From contig NZ_CP121445.1 in NCBI RefSeq assembly GCF_029689925.1, forward strand, positions 5,130,501 through 5,194,500: DNA of 64,000 bases. The letters run 5' to 3'. Of the stretch, positions 25,887 to 36,045 are shown piece after piece. Source of the stretch: Anaerocolumna sp. AGMB13025. Lineage in GTDB: Bacteria > Bacillota > Clostridia > Lachnospirales > Lachnospiraceae. Position 1 is the stretch's first letter. The number at the start of each line of letters is the position of its first letter. The notes beneath the pieces were generated by a model that worked only from the letters and a program-made list of their open reading frames with translations, did not search any database and was not told the DNA's origin. A program made the position numbers and the translations under genes.

Positions 25887-27152
25887 GGCTTTTCCTTCAC
25901 TTCTCTCAATGGTCTTCGGCTCCACGAGTTTTACCTTAACAGCCAGTCCAAGTGCTGCCTGAAGGACATGTGCGATCTTCTTCGTCAGATTCTCCAGTTC
26001 TTTAATTTCATCAGAGAAAAAACGTTCCTCGACTTCTACCCATACTTCCAAAATATCCAGGTTATTTACACGGTCTACTATTAATAAGTAATGGGGACTG
26101 GTCTCTCCGATTTCAAGTAAAGCAGCCTCCACCTGGGAAGGAAATACGTTAACCCCACGGATAATTAGCATATCATCTGAACGTCCTTTGAATCTTGAAA
26201 TGCGCGCTAATGTTCTACCGCATTCACATTTATCATATGTAATGCTGGTTAAATCTTTGGTGCGGTAACGGAATAAAGGCAAAGCTTCTTTTGTAACAGT
26301 TGTAAATACCAGTTCACCTATTTCTCCTTCTGCTGCCGGCTGTAAAGTATCCGGATTAATAATCTCTGGAATAAAATGATCCTCATAGACATGTAGTCCG
26401 TTATGATACTCACAATCGGCCGCAACACCGGGTCCCATGATTTCACTTAAACCATAAATATCATAAGCTTTGAGACTTAGTTTAGATTCGATCTCCCGCC
26501 GCATATTTTCAGTCCAGGGTTCAGCACCAAGAATTGCAGCTTTTAACTTGATTTTATCCAGCTTTCCAGCTTCCTCCAGCGTTTCTGCAATGTGAAGTAA
26601 ATAGGAAGGGGTACAGGCAATCGCTGTACAGCCGAAATCCTCCATCATAGTAATCTGTTTTTTCGTATTGCCGGAGGACATGGGAATAACTGTTGCTCCC
26701 AGGTTTTCTGCACCGTAATGCAGCCCTAAACCACCTGTAAATAAACCATAACCATAGGATACCTGGATTTTATCCTTCTTACCAATACCTGCCATTGCAA
26801 GTACTCTTGCAACGCATTCCTGCCAGTGTTCAATATCCCTTCTGGAATACCCAACAACGGTAGCCTTTCCGGTAGTTCCGGAGGATGCATGGATTCTAAC
26901 TACCTCTGACTCAGGAATTGCAAATAATCCAAAAGGATAATTATCCCTTAAATCATTCTTAGTCGTAAAGGGCAGTTTATTTAAATCTTCGATACCCTTA
27001 ATATCTCCGGGTTCCAGCCCCAGCTGCTGCATTTTCTTACGGTAAAATTCTACATTGTGATAAACTCTGTCTACCATTTTTTTAAGTCTGGCACTTTGAA
27101 GATTGCTCATCTCATCCCGGCTCATACATTCTTTTGTTTCATTCCATATCAT
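25854..27152 (-). CDS. paaK: Phenylacetate-CoA ligase family enzyme
   Basis: A 432-residue AMP-forming acyl-CoA ligase. The ATP-binding P-loop appears as [15 protein letters not shown], with [10 protein letters not shown], then YRTKDL and the C-terminal loop near [13 protein letters not shown]. It activates phenylacetate or other arylacetates with CoA and ATP. It follows iorB in the same direction (94 bp). In anaerobes such ligases occur with IorAB, which makes arylacetyl-CoA from arylpyruvates, so it may run in either direction for energy or recycling. GAGGAGG lies before the ATG. Confidence 0.93.
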   Translation of the reverse strand: MIWNETKECMSRDEMSNLQSARLKKMVDRVYHNVEFYRKKMQQLGLEPGDIKGIEDLNKLPFTTKNDLRDNYPFGLFAIPESEVVRIHASSGTTGKATVVGYSRRDIEHWQECVARVLAMAGIGKKDKIQVSYGYGLFTGGLGLHYGAENLGATVIPMSSGNTKKQITMMEDFGCTAIACTPSYLLHIAETLEEAGKLDKIKLKAAILGAEPWTENMRREIESKLSLKAYDIYGLSEIMGPGVAADCEYHNGLHVYEDHFIPEIINPDTLQPAAEGEIGELVFTTVTKEALPLFRYRTKDLTSITYDKCECGRTLARISRFKGRSDDMLIIRGVNVFPSQVEAALLEIGETSPHYLLIVDRVNNLDILEVWVEVEERFFSDEIKELENLTKKIAHVLQAALGLAVKVKLVEPKTIERSEGKAKRVIDKRKLV

Positions 27153-27246
27153 ACATTAATCCTCCTCATCATTTGTCTTACTTCCGTTTGCCATTAAGGT
27201 TTAAGTACTTTTTTTTGTTACTACGAATTTCCTATACTGCACCTGA

Positions 27247-27828
27247 CTATGCACCGGCATGCAGATTATATCCTGCTTCAAATGCCTGCTTATTCACTTG
27301 TACCGTCTTTGACGGCACGGTATTTTCAATTACATGTAACCAGTCTTCTTTGGTAAAGTTCATGTGTTTGGCCGCTACCCCTAAGATTACTATGTTAAAA
27401 GTCCTGGTATTCCCCAATTTTTTGGCTTCCTCCATAGCATCCACTTGTATTACCTTGTATTTTTCCATCAGATTTTCTATGATATCCTCGGGGTAATTGG
27501 CTGAACCAATTACTACCGGCATAGGATCTATACGGTGGTTATTTACAATAATAACCCCATCTTCTTTCAGAAAGTGAGCATACCGCAGTGCTTCCAGCTT
27601 TTCAAAAGCAATCAATACGTCTGCCTGACCGGCTTCTACTATGGGTTCATAAACCTTCTCCCCGTAGCGCACAAAGGTTACAACACTTCCCCCTCTTTGT
27701 GCCATCCCATGTACTTCTGATAATTTCACGTCAAAACCTGCACCCAGGGTAATTCCGCCAAGGATTCGGCTGGTAAGCAAGGTTCCCTGTCCACCTACGC
27801 CGACTATCATAATATTCTTTGTCTTCAT
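27247..27828 (-). CDS. iorB: Indolepyruvate:ferredoxin oxidoreductase, beta subunit
   Basis: A 193-residue gamma-type domain protein. It begins NIMIVGVGGQGTLLTSRILG, characteristic of the CoA-binding/gamma domain of 2-oxoacid:ferredoxin oxidoreductases, and has EVHGMAQRGGSVVTFVR, a family hallmark. It pairs with IorA (4 bp upstream) to oxidise arylpyruvates from aromatic amino acids to arylacetyl-CoA with ferredoxin reduction. Confidence 0.96.
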   Translation of the reverse strand: MKTKNIMIVGVGGQGTLLTSRILGGITLGAGFDVKLSEVHGMAQRGGSVVTFVRYGEKVYEPIVEAGQADVLIAFEKLEALRYAHFLKEDGVIIVNNHRIDPMPVVIGSANYPEDIIENLMEKYKVIQVDAMEEAKKLGNTRTFNIVILGVAAKHMNFTKEDWLHVIENTVPSKTVQVNKQAFEAGYNLHAGA

Positions 27829-27832
27829 GGCA

Positions 27833-29572
27833 TTATACCTCCACTTTCTCTATGGCATTAAACTTACAGGAGCCATAACACAAACCGCAGCCATTGCACA
27901 TGGTATCATTAATCCAAACGGTTCCATCCTGATTTTTCGTTATTGCAGGACATCCGGGTTTTAGGCACATACCGCATTTTTTACAGGCTGACGGTATTGC
28001 TCTATATTGACTGGTTATTTTCTTCTTATTCAACAACACACAGGGTGCTTTTGTAATAATAACGGAAATTTCCTCTCTGGCAGTCTCTTCTTTTAAAACT
28101 TTTGTAAGCTTATCCGTATCAAAGGCGGGCACTACCTCCACATGTTTAACACCGATTGCTTTACATAATGCTTCCAGGTCAATGGAATAGGTTGTCTCCC
28201 CCATTAAAGTCTTACCGGTGGCTGCATGATCCTGATGACCTGTCATTCCCGTGGTAGAGTTATCCAATATTAAAACGGTTCCGGTGCTCTGGTTATATAC
28301 CATATTCATCAGTGAATTAATACCCGTATGCATAAAGGTGGAATCTCCAATCACCGCCACCCAGTTTTTAATATAAGCTTTGCCCCTGGCCTTTTCCATG
28401 CCATGAAGGGAACTAATGCTGGCACCCATACAAATCGTAGTGTCTACCACACTTAAGGGTGCAACAGCACCTAATGTATAACAGCCAATATCTCCGGCAC
28501 CATGCAGTTTCAATTTATTCATAACGGAAAATACACTTCTGTGAGGACATCCTGGACATAGGATTGGTGGCCTTTGGGGTACCTCAGCAGGTGCTTTTAG
28601 GTTAAGGTTTTCCCCGTTAACTGCCGTACGAAGCAGATTGACGCTGTATTCCCCCTGAACCGTAAATATCTCCTTGCCAACAGCCTTAATCCCCCAGGAT
28701 TTTACCTGTTCTTCAATGACCGGGTCCAATTCTTCCACTATGTATAATTTATCTACGTTATCTGCAAATTCTTCGATTAAATTCCTTGGCAAGGGATTCA
28801 GCAATCCTAATTTAAGTACGGAGGCTTCCGGAAATGCTTCTTTTACATATTGATATGGAATGCCAGAGGTAATAAAGCCAATCTGTTTATCCTGATATTC
28901 TATACGGTTTACCGGATACTTACACCCTTCCAAAGCCATGGCATTTTCTCTTTGCTCCACTGCCAGATGCCTGAATTTTGCATTTCCCGGCATCATAACA
29001 TATTTTGCTGTATTTCGTTCGTATACCTTGTCTTCTGGTACTACTCGTTCCTCTAATTCCACCATCCCCTGGGAGTGTGATAATCTGGTAGTACTTCGGA
29101 CAATTACCGGTGTATCATACTTTTCGCTTAACTCATAGGCAAACTTTATAAAATCCTTGGCTTCTTTACTATCCGCAGGTTCTAATACCGGTACTTTGGC
29201 TGCCCTTGCGACTGCTCTGGTATCCTGTTCATTCTGAGAACTGTAAAGACCGGGATCATCGGCTACCACAACCACCAAACCTGCGTTTACTCCTGTATAT
29301 GCTGCAGTAAACAACGGATCTGCAGCCACATTAAGCCCAACATGCTTCATAGAGGCTAACGCTCTGACTCCGCTTATAGAGGCACCAATTGCTACTTCCA
29401 TTGCTACTTTTTCATTCGGTGACCATTCGGCATAGATTTCTTTGTACTTAATTATATTTTCACTGATTTCCGTACTGGGTGTTCCTGGATAAGCCGCAGA
29501 AACCTTGACCCCTGCCTCATAGGCACCTCTGGCAAATGCTTCATTCCCCAGCATAATTACTTTTTCTTTCAA
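27833..29572 (-). CDS. iorA: Indolepyruvate:ferredoxin oxidoreductase, alpha subunit
   Basis: A roughly 579-residue enzyme. The N-terminal domain has the pyrimidine-binding region, GYPGTPSTEI (near 30), the middle binds TPP (GDIGCYTLGA and GDSTFMHTGI) and the C-terminus carries two [4Fe-4S] ferredoxin motifs, CKKCGMCLKPGCPAI and CNGCGLCYGSCKF. The start was set at a TTG (29572) with AAAGGAG at good distance; the ATG at 29590 overlaps that site. It begins the operon ior-paaK-ACT. Confidence 0.96.
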   Translation of the reverse strand: MKEKVIMLGNEAFARGAYEAGVKVSAAYPGTPSTEISENIIKYKEIYAEWSPNEKVAMEVAIGASISGVRALASMKHVGLNVAADPLFTAAYTGVNAGLVVVVADDPGLYSSQNEQDTRAVARAAKVPVLEPADSKEAKDFIKFAYELSEKYDTPVIVRSTTRLSHSQGMVELEERVVPEDKVYERNTAKYVMMPGNAKFRHLAVEQRENAMALEGCKYPVNRIEYQDKQIGFITSGIPYQYVKEAFPEASVLKLGLLNPLPRNLIEEFADNVDKLYIVEELDPVIEEQVKSWGIKAVGKEIFTVQGEYSVNLLRTAVNGENLNLKAPAEVPQRPPILCPGCPHRSVFSVMNKLKLHGAGDIGCYTLGAVAPLSVVDTTICMGASISSLHGMEKARGKAYIKNWVAVIGDSTFMHTGINSLMNMVYNQSTGTVLILDNSTTGMTGHQDHAATGKTLMGETTYSIDLEALCKAIGVKHVEVVPAFDTDKLTKVLKEETAREEISVIITKAPCVLLNKKKITSQYRAIPSACKKCGMCLKPGCPAITKNQDGTVWINDTMCNGCGLCYGSCKFNAIEKVEV

Positions 29573-29735
29573 AATTAAGTCTCCTTTCATCTTTTGAGGT
29601 GTTAAGACCTATTATTCATTGTTTATTCCCCAAAATTGCTGTCCTTTGTATAGAATTATAAACCCAATTCTTGTAATTTAAGTTAAATCTAAATTAAATC
29701 CAGTTAAAACTATACGTTATATTGAATCATAGCAT

Positions 29736-29804
29736 TTTAGTGCATTTACGCACTAAAGCTTTAGCGTATTAAACAATTATACTATTTCCTAAACTTGTTT
29801 TCAA
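29736..29804 (-). promoter_or_regulatory. Promoter and operator-like inverted repeats of the ior operon
   Basis: TTGAAA (29799-29804) and TATAAT (29776-29781) are spaced 17 bp. Just downstream lie CTAAAGCTTTAG (29753-29764) and the inverted repeat TTTAGTGC/GCACTAAA (29736-29757), placed where a repressor would block transcription. Confidence 0.6.
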
Positions 29805-29869
29805 TGAACTTTTATATAATTCTTAAAACTCCTAAAGGACTACTCCTCTAAGTCCTGCTTTCTAATTAA

Positions 29870-30154
29870 TCATACAATATGTATATAATATAAAAATGCT
29901 GCCAGAACAATCTGGGCAATCAATATAGCCGGCATCCCAAAAACGAAACCAGTGTGTTTTGTTTTATGACGGAAATACTGCATCCCTAATATAGCTCCGG
30001 CACTACCTCCGATTACTGCAAGAAGGAACAGTGTTTTTTCTTTTACCCGCCATTGAGCCTTTTTTGCCCGGTGCTTATCAATTCCCATGGCAGCAAAGCC
30101 TGCTATATTTATGATAATTAAGTATAAAGTTCCCATAATAGCTATAATCCTCAT
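29870..30154 (-). CDS. DUF1294 small membrane protein
   Basis: A 94-residue protein with three membrane segments and the DUF1294 motif AAMGIDKHRAKKAQWRVKEK, followed by GGSAGAILGM and RHKTKH. The function of the family is unknown. It is a single gene, with no clear ribosome site. Confidence 0.85.
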   Translation of the reverse strand: MRIIAIMGTLYLIIINIAGFAAMGIDKHRAKKAQWRVKEKTLFLLAVIGGSAGAILGMQYFRHKTKHTGFVFGMPAILIAQIVLAAFLYYIHIV

Positions 30155-30159
30155 GTTTA

Positions 30160-30757
30160 ACCCTTTGCATGCCTTAAATAAACAGGTTGAAATAATGTAT
30201 TTTCTTTCGCTTTGGAAGAATATATTTTTCTTGCAGCCTATGAAAAAACCTATTGCGGCACCCTTTCAATTCTTATATTTTCCTTAGTTCCTTTCTAATC
30301 TTTAGTTATTATTTTACTCTGCTCTCTTTATAATGTCCAGCAAATTGGAAGAATTTTGTTATTACTGCCTAACCATGTCTCAGTCCTTATCATAGTAAGC
30401 TTATAGCCTGCAAAACCTGGGAATCAGCAATAGCAATATGCCGAGAATTGGCACGAAAGAGAAGGCGGATGCAAACCTGTTGGATAGTAAAACACCCAGA
30501 CTGATCCTTCGCTGGTTTTGGCCAAAAGACTGAAGGGATTTACATTAAAATCCATTTTAGGAGCGGAATGGATTTTCCAGTCAAAAGAATGAAACTATAC
30601 TCCTAGACAAAATATCTTGACATCCAATCTTTTCTATTTTACTATTAATTCTAAGAGTGCTGTTAACAAATTCACAGACTATTATATTCTACCATGAGCC
30701 TGGAATTATAACGGCATTTTTAATTTCAGAAGAAAAGGGTCAAGGTAGTCAAATACC
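30160..30757. other. Gene-free stretch with a structured segment
   Basis: No gene seen. Bases about 30395-30590 are more GC-rich than the flanks and hold several inverted repeats: TGCCGAGAATTGGCA, GACTG/CAGTC and AAAATCCATT/AATGGATTTT. It resembles a structured RNA, but I could not match it to a known riboswitch. It precedes the plus-strand gene at 30776. Confidence 0.4.
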
Positions 30758-30775
30758 TTGAAAAGGGATTGGGAA

Positions 30776-31873
30776 ATGTTTAATGAATTAAAACGACTAT
30801 CTATGAAAAAGGTAACAGGCTTCATCACACTGGGCATTGCTGCGATTATTATCTTATCCGCAATATTTGGTTCCGATGCCCTCAAACTGTTCAAAGGACC
30901 GGCAGATTTGGATTCTCTGTCTGCGGACGAACTGAATAACACCTATACCAAAGGCGAAATAAAAGCTCTGTACGATTCCTTTGGAGAGTATTACTCCAAG
31001 AATGACGACGGCTCAGATGATGTCCAGTCAAGATATTATGTGGTTCCTTTTGGGGATAAATATTATGCACTCAAGGTAAGCAAACGGGATTTTGGAATTG
31101 CAGATAAAATCAATAACGAAACTTATGAATACTTATTAGGAGATCGCGAAACTTTGACTACCACCATGGCGGTTCAGGGCACCTTTACTGAAATGGACGC
31201 AGACGCCTCCGATTATTATTATGAATGGTTTGAGTCTGCCGGTCTGATGGAAGGTTATACTCCGGAAGATTTTAAAGAGGTTGCACTTCCCTATGTACTC
31301 ACGGTTGACCAGATTGGACAATTAGATGAGACAACACTTTATGTTATTTTAGGATTAATTGGACTCGTACTTATTTCAGTGCTATTTCTCCTAATTAAAG
31401 GGTTATCCGGCGGGTATTTATCTTCAATCAAGAAATATGTAAAGGCAAATGAAGGCACCCTGAGTTTAGAACGGCTTGATCACGATTTTGCTAATGCAGT
31501 CCAGGTAGAACATGTAAGAATCGGCGAAAGCTTTTTATACTTTTTTACTGGGTTTTATGCCAAAATCCTCAACCATAATGATATTATCTGGGCTTATTTA
31601 GAAGAAATCACCCATAAAACCAATGGCATAAAAACAGGGGTTACAAAATCCTTAATTATTTATACCAGAAAAAAGAGGAAATTCACAATATCTATGAAAT
31701 CTGCTGCTTATGTTAATGATGTTCTGAAAGTTCTTGCACAGAATCAGCCTCATATAGTTATTGGTTACAGTGATGATCTGAAAAAATGTTTCAATAAGGA
31801 TTTTGAAACCTTTGTTAAAATCCCCTATATGCATGAAGCTGCTGCTTCCAGTGAAGACAATACAGAAGCTTAA
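30776..31873 (+). CDS. Two-TM membrane protein of unknown function
   Basis: A 365-residue protein with one membrane segment at about 12-35 and a second near 190-210, an acidic extracytoplasmic region of about 150 residues between them and a C-terminal cytoplasmic domain of about 150 residues. The latter region (YLSSIKKYVKANEGTLS, FITGFYAKIL-like and IIWAYLEEITHKTNG) looks like a fold used for membrane-linked signalling, but no family is claimed. The start was set at the ATG at 30776 behind AAAGGG. The structured segment upstream may be its leader. Confidence 0.75.
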   Translation: MFNELKRLSMKKVTGFITLGIAAIIILSAIFGSDALKLFKGPADLDSLSADELNNTYTKGEIKALYDSFGEYYSKNDDGSDDVQSRYYVVPFGDKYYALKVSKRDFGIADKINNETYEYLLGDRETLTTTMAVQGTFTEMDADASDYYYEWFESAGLMEGYTPEDFKEVALPYVLTVDQIGQLDETTLYVILGLIGLVLISVLFLLIKGLSGGYLSSIKKYVKANEGTLSLERLDHDFANAVQVEHVRIGESFLYFFTGFYAKILNHNDIIWAYLEEITHKTNGIKTGVTKSLIIYTRKKRKFTISMKSAAYVNDVLKVLAQNQPHIVIGYSDDLKKCFNKDFETFVKIPYMHEAAASSEDNTEA

Positions 31874-31905
31874 ATATTGGGTTGTAATCTACTTGTAGCT
31901 ATTGT

Positions 31906-32109
31906 AAAATTACAGATTTTGTATACATTACAGGTTTTATTTATTTGCGTGTTTTGCATACTTGCTGATTTTGCATGATTTCAGTTTTTGCATACTTACA
32001 GGTTTTGAATACATACAGTTTTTGCATACTTATAGGTTTTGAATATATACAGTTTTTGCATATTTACAATTTTTGTATTCTTACAGGTTTTACACATATG
32101 CAGGTTTTG
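31906..32109. repeat. 17-bp tandem repeat, twelve copies
   Basis: Twelve consecutive 17-bp units related to CATACTTACAGGTTTTG, some nearly identical, fill the gap after the plus-strand gene. Confidence 0.9.
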
Positions 32110-32121
32110 AACCTGAGTTAA

Positions 32122-32196
32122 GAAGAGGCTGCTGCAAACTTATCAGCTAACAGAATTGGCTTAGAATAAGAATTATATTATGCAGCAGCGTCTTTT
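32122..32196 (-). terminator. Long hairpin terminator
   Basis: AAGACGCTGCTGCA and TGCAGCAGCCTCTT pair on the minus strand, around about 47 nt, and end in TTCTTAA. It lies just after the isomerase-like gene stop at 32205. Confidence 0.55.
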
Positions 32197-32204
32197 CTAT
32201 ATTT

Positions 32205-33719
32205 TCACTTATTTAGGATTATATGTTTTATAGTAAGCAGATCGGCTGTTTTGTCTAAAACAGACGCATTATGTCCTATTGACATGGCAAAATGGTGGGT
32301 CGGTGCTTCCGCAAACCATTCTGTCATGTAAGTATCCGGATCTTTTTTAAACCTGACGGGTGTCTGGGTATTTCCGATGGTCATGATAGCACCGTCAGTT
32401 GATTCCGCTTCACTGGTTATCATTTTTAGCCTGCCATCACAGGTCTGAGTCATATTCAGGGTCGTTATATTACCAGTACGTACCTTTGCTTCTACAGAAA
32501 CTCCGGTTCCCTGCTTTCCGTGATAAAGTCCTAACCCTCTAAGAATTGGTTTTCCTTTGGCAATCCCGATATGGAATGGACCATCATGACCTAAAAGGAT
32601 GGTTCCGTCTAAATAATCTGTCACTACGATTTCACAGAAGCTTCCGCCTGTCCCCAGGATATCACAGATTTTCATCGCCAGGGCAGTCTTTAAATCTCCC
32701 TCGCCGGAACAAGGTATTCCTTTTGCCGTAAGCAGGGAATGCCCTACAATAAATCCACTCTGTAATTTCTCATATTCTCCTCCTGGTACCCCGTGATAGT
32801 AATAAGTCAGGGCATCCAGATTATAAGCCTTAACCAGCCTTTCCTGCGCCGCCGCTACCTTGGCTGACCAATAGAGCTGTTCTTCTGTCGGTTTTTTCGC
32901 ATTTGGATCTGCTTTAGAATCCCCACTGATTTCAAAGATATCATAAATTTCATTTATTTTATCCTGTATTTCCTCTTCTGTTACCAAGTTCAGCTGACGA
33001 TCCAGCTCACACATCTCCAGAACTTCGATATGAATACCGGTCTGAGCCTGAAGCATGGTAAAATCACTGTACATATCAAGCATTCCGCTGTAGGTATTGC
33101 CCAAAAATCCAAATCTTGCATGGTTTAATGCACGTTTTACAGATGCAGCTTTAATCCACTCTTCCATCTCTTTATATGCCTTTATGGCTTCCGGTCTGTC
33201 AGCAGTTACTTCATCCGTTAAGGATAGATCCGGTGTCCTTATAAGTCCTAATAAACCATTAATTACCCGGAACTTAATACCTGCCCGGTTAAAGGCATTA
33301 GAAATTTCCGGTACCCCACAGGCTCCACAGTGGGCCAGCCATTCACCAGTCGTTGTTCTCCTGTAATTAATCCTTGCTGCCGGCTGCAGGTTAAGAACCA
33401 CCACCGGAGCTTTGCAGACCTGATGAACGGGCAGTACGCAGTCACTGGTGACATAGGTTCCACTATGGCAGAAAATTAAGTCCACATTATTTCCGTTGAA
33501 ATAATCTCCTGCGCTCAGCCCCGAATCCGCCGTATCTACGAGTCCAAAATTAAAGATCGAAGTTCCTGTCATCCCTTCTAGTTTACTTTCAATGAATTTT
33601 CCGTATTCCAGCAAACGCTCCTTTAAACCTGGAAACTGATTCCAGTAGTGTTTCAAACCCACGGTATAAAGACCGATTCGAGGCTTTTTCACTTCTTTGA
33701 TATGCGTTAATTTTTCCAT
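32205..33719 (-). CDS. L-arabinose/L-fucose isomerase family protein
   Basis: A 504-residue protein of the arabinose/fucose isomerase superfamily, not a close match to classical AraA. The N-terminal Rossmann-like domain begins PRIGLYTVGLKHYW, and the metal-site region includes SGEGDLKTALAM and HDGPFHIG. The isomerase probably interconverts a sugar or sugar acid in the cytoplasm; the substrate is unknown. The ATG at 33719 follows GGGAGG. It is divergent from an AraC regulator, the likely controller. Confidence 0.88.
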   Translation of the reverse strand: MEKLTHIKEVKKPRIGLYTVGLKHYWNQFPGLKERLLEYGKFIESKLEGMTGTSIFNFGLVDTADSGLSAGDYFNGNNVDLIFCHSGTYVTSDCVLPVHQVCKAPVVVLNLQPAARINYRRTTTGEWLAHCGACGVPEISNAFNRAGIKFRVINGLLGLIRTPDLSLTDEVTADRPEAIKAYKEMEEWIKAASVKRALNHARFGFLGNTYSGMLDMYSDFTMLQAQTGIHIEVLEMCELDRQLNLVTEEEIQDKINEIYDIFEISGDSKADPNAKKPTEEQLYWSAKVAAAQERLVKAYNLDALTYYYHGVPGGEYEKLQSGFIVGHSLLTAKGIPCSGEGDLKTALAMKICDILGTGGSFCEIVVTDYLDGTILLGHDGPFHIGIAKGKPILRGLGLYHGKQGTGVSVEAKVRTGNITTLNMTQTCDGRLKMITSEAESTDGAIMTIGNTQTPVRFKKDPDTYMTEWFAEAPTHHFAMSIGHNASVLDKTADLLTIKHIILNK

Positions 33720-33874
33720 GACGAATTCCTCCCAAATATTATTATCTTGCAACACTAAACTAATATTGATATACTGATTATATCAGTATTATTAGCAGTA
33801 TACATCCAATAATATTGGGGTTAAATAACAGTATTTTGCTGTAATCACTCAACAGTCCCAGAAAGGAAAATCAA

Positions 33875-34747
33875 TTGTTAATGAACGAATATTTGGAGCG
33901 TATTTCCCTAACCTTGTCTAAGGATTCCATACGGCTTATTGAAACTGCCGGCCAGACAGCGAAAAATAACTATCTGTATATACAGGAAGCGGGATATTTT
34001 AAAACTCAGTATCCTTATTTTACGGAACGTAAGAACCTGAATTCCTTCCTATTGGTATATACCTTATCCGGCAAGGGTAATCTGCGATATGAAGGCAAGG
34101 AATACCAGTTAGGGAAAGGCAATATCTTTCTAATCAACTGTTTGAATCATCATTATTATGAATCCTCCAAAGATGACCCCTGGGAAATCCTATGGGTACA
34201 CTATAATGGCTGGAATGCATCCATCTACTACGAAGAAATGACTGAAAATGGTTTTTCAATCCTGACTCCAGATAATTCCTTTCTTATAGAAAGCAGTATA
34301 AAGCGAATCCTATCCCTTCATCAGAAAAAAGAGGTCCACCGGGAGCGTATTACCAACAGTCTCCTTGTCACTCTGCTGACGGAACTGGTTTTGCTCAGTA
34401 TGTCTGGAGATTCCTTCAGCCATACTATGCCCCAATTCATTCGTGGAATAAAAAATAAGCTGGATCAAGAATACCTCAGCCATATTACGTTAAATAACCT
34501 GGCGGCAGAATTTAGTATTAGTAAGTTCCATATGGCAAAGGAATTTAAGAAATATACCAAAACCACGATCCATGAATATCTTATTGATCGGAGAATCAGC
34601 CATGCCAAAGAATGGCTGAAATATTCCGACCTGTCTGTTTCAGAAATTGCATATGGCTGCGGAATGAATAATATAAGCCACTTTATAAATTTATTTAAAG
34701 CCAGAGAAGGGGTAACTCCTATGGTTTTCCGAAATGAATGGAAATGA
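33875..34747 (+). CDS. AraC-family transcriptional regulator
   Basis: A 290-residue regulator: an N-terminal cupin ligand domain (about 40-130) and a C-terminal double helix-turn-helix (about 190-290), with ending VSEIAYGCGMNNISHFINLFK, typical of AraC. The start is probably TTG at 33875, 7 bases after AAAGGA; an ATG at 33881 is possible. It is divergent from the isomerase-like gene and convergent with the amidohydrolase gene, so it likely controls the isomerase. Confidence 0.92.
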   Translation: MLMNEYLERISLTLSKDSIRLIETAGQTAKNNYLYIQEAGYFKTQYPYFTERKNLNSFLLVYTLSGKGNLRYEGKEYQLGKGNIFLINCLNHHYYESSKDDPWEILWVHYNGWNASIYYEEMTENGFSILTPDNSFLIESSIKRILSLHQKKEVHRERITNSLLVTLLTELVLLSMSGDSFSHTMPQFIRGIKNKLDQEYLSHITLNNLAAEFSISKFHMAKEFKKYTKTTIHEYLIDRRISHAKEWLKYSDLSVSEIAYGCGMNNISHFINLFKAREGVTPMVFRNEWK

Positions 34748-34753
34748 GCGGAA

Positions 34754-35974
34754 TTAATTCTTATCAATTTCTAACAGGGTCTGCAACAGAACATTGGCAC
34801 CTTTGAAACAGTTTTCAATGGGTGTGTATTCGATTTCACAGTGGCTGTGACCTCCAACACTTGGAACAAATATCATAGTCGTAGGTATGATATCGGTTAT
34901 AAACTGAGCATCATGTCCCGGTCCGCTGTACATTCTCTTTGTAGTATAGCCGTAAGCTTTTGCATTCTTCTCAACATAGTCTACGAATTCTGTATAAAAA
35001 GAAACCGTTGCCCGTGACCAGGCTTCGTTATAGCTTACCTTACATTTTTCAACTTCCTCAGGAATTGCTTTTATGATAGCCAGAACCTGTTTAATAACCT
35101 CAGGGTCCTGATGTCTGGCATCCAGTGTAAATTTCACCACATCCGGAATTATAGTATGGATATTCGGGTGGGCCGATATTTTACCTGTAGTATAAACTAA
35201 TTTACTATCCAGCTTATCCAGTTCCTCATGTAGATACTGTATTGTCTTTACAGCCGCATATAGTGCATCTTTCCGGTATTTCATAGGGGTAGTGCCTGCA
35301 TGACCGGCCTGACCGTAAAAGGTGAATTCATAATTAATCATACCACACACACCTTCAACCACACCAATATCGATACCTTCTGCTTCCAAAACCGGTCCCT
35401 GCTCTATATGAAGTTCTACTAAAGCGGCGTATTTATCAGGTGACATACGGTTTAATGCATCTCCCATGTATCCGCTGGCTTCCAGGGCTTCCTTAAAGGT
35501 CACTCCTTCCGTATCTTTGGAGGCAAGCATTTTTTCTTTATCGAATTTACCGGTAATTACACCGGAGGACATCATAGCCGGTTCAAAACGAGCGCCTTCT
35601 TCATTGGTCCAGATTACTACGGTTAATGGATGGCGATGAGGGATTTTCTCAGTAATAATGGTCTCCACGGCTTCTAACGCTGTAAGTACCCCGAGTATAC
35701 CGTCATAATTACCGCCCTGCCGTACAGAATCTGCATGGGAGCCTGACATGATAGCCGGTAAATCTTCTTCTCCTGGAATTGTGGCATAGATATTAGCCAT
35801 GTCATCCGTTACAATTTTCATACCTAAAGCTTCACATCTTTTACAAAATTCCGCCCTTGCCGCTAGGGCTTCTAAGGATAAGGAAAACCTGGTTATTCCA
35901 CCATTTCCCGTATCACCAAATTTTGAAAATGTCTTGATTTTATCCTCTAATCTTTCCTGGTTGCAGCTAATCAT
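34754..35974 (-). CDS. M20-family amidohydrolase, likely N-carbamoyl-beta-alanine amidohydrolase
   Basis: A 406-residue Zn enzyme of the hydantoinase/carbamoylase branch. Metal ligands are seen in SGSHADSV, GNYDGILG, NEEGARF, VELHIEQGP and the late SHCEIEYT, with a GPGHDAQF loop. It would split 3-ureidopropionate into beta-alanine, CO2 and ammonia. The start is at 35974 (AAAGGATG upstream). It stands downstream of the pyrimidine degradation genes in the same direction. Allantoate or another carbamoyl amino acid remain possible substrates. Confidence 0.88.
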   Translation of the reverse strand: MISCNQERLEDKIKTFSKFGDTGNGGITRFSLSLEALAARAEFCKRCEALGMKIVTDDMANIYATIPGEEDLPAIMSGSHADSVRQGGNYDGILGVLTALEAVETIITEKIPHRHPLTVVIWTNEEGARFEPAMMSSGVITGKFDKEKMLASKDTEGVTFKEALEASGYMGDALNRMSPDKYAALVELHIEQGPVLEAEGIDIGVVEGVCGMINYEFTFYGQAGHAGTTPMKYRKDALYAAVKTIQYLHEELDKLDSKLVYTTGKISAHPNIHTIIPDVVKFTLDARHQDPEVIKQVLAIIKAIPEEVEKCKVSYNEAWSRATVSFYTEFVDYVEKNAKAYGYTTKRMYSGPGHDAQFITDIIPTTMIFVPSVGGHSHCEIEYTPIENCFKGANVLLQTLLEIDKN

Positions 35975-36045
35975 AATAAAACACATCCTTTCCTGCTGTT
36001 ATTTAGTACTACAAACTACAATTAATCCTATTCTGCACATCTCAG

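Noticed and set aside
30395-30560. Hydrophobic minus-strand peptide ending near 30400
   Set aside because: The frame has no start codon or ribosome site and looks like a chance reading of a structured segment.
30395-30590. Cyclic di-GMP, glycine or SAM riboswitch
   Set aside because: Some short stretches look similar, but none of the full conserved cores could be matched.
31906-32109. CRISPR array
   Set aside because: The 17-bp units are adjacent with no unique spacers, and no cas gene is near. The other arrays in the window fail for the same reason.
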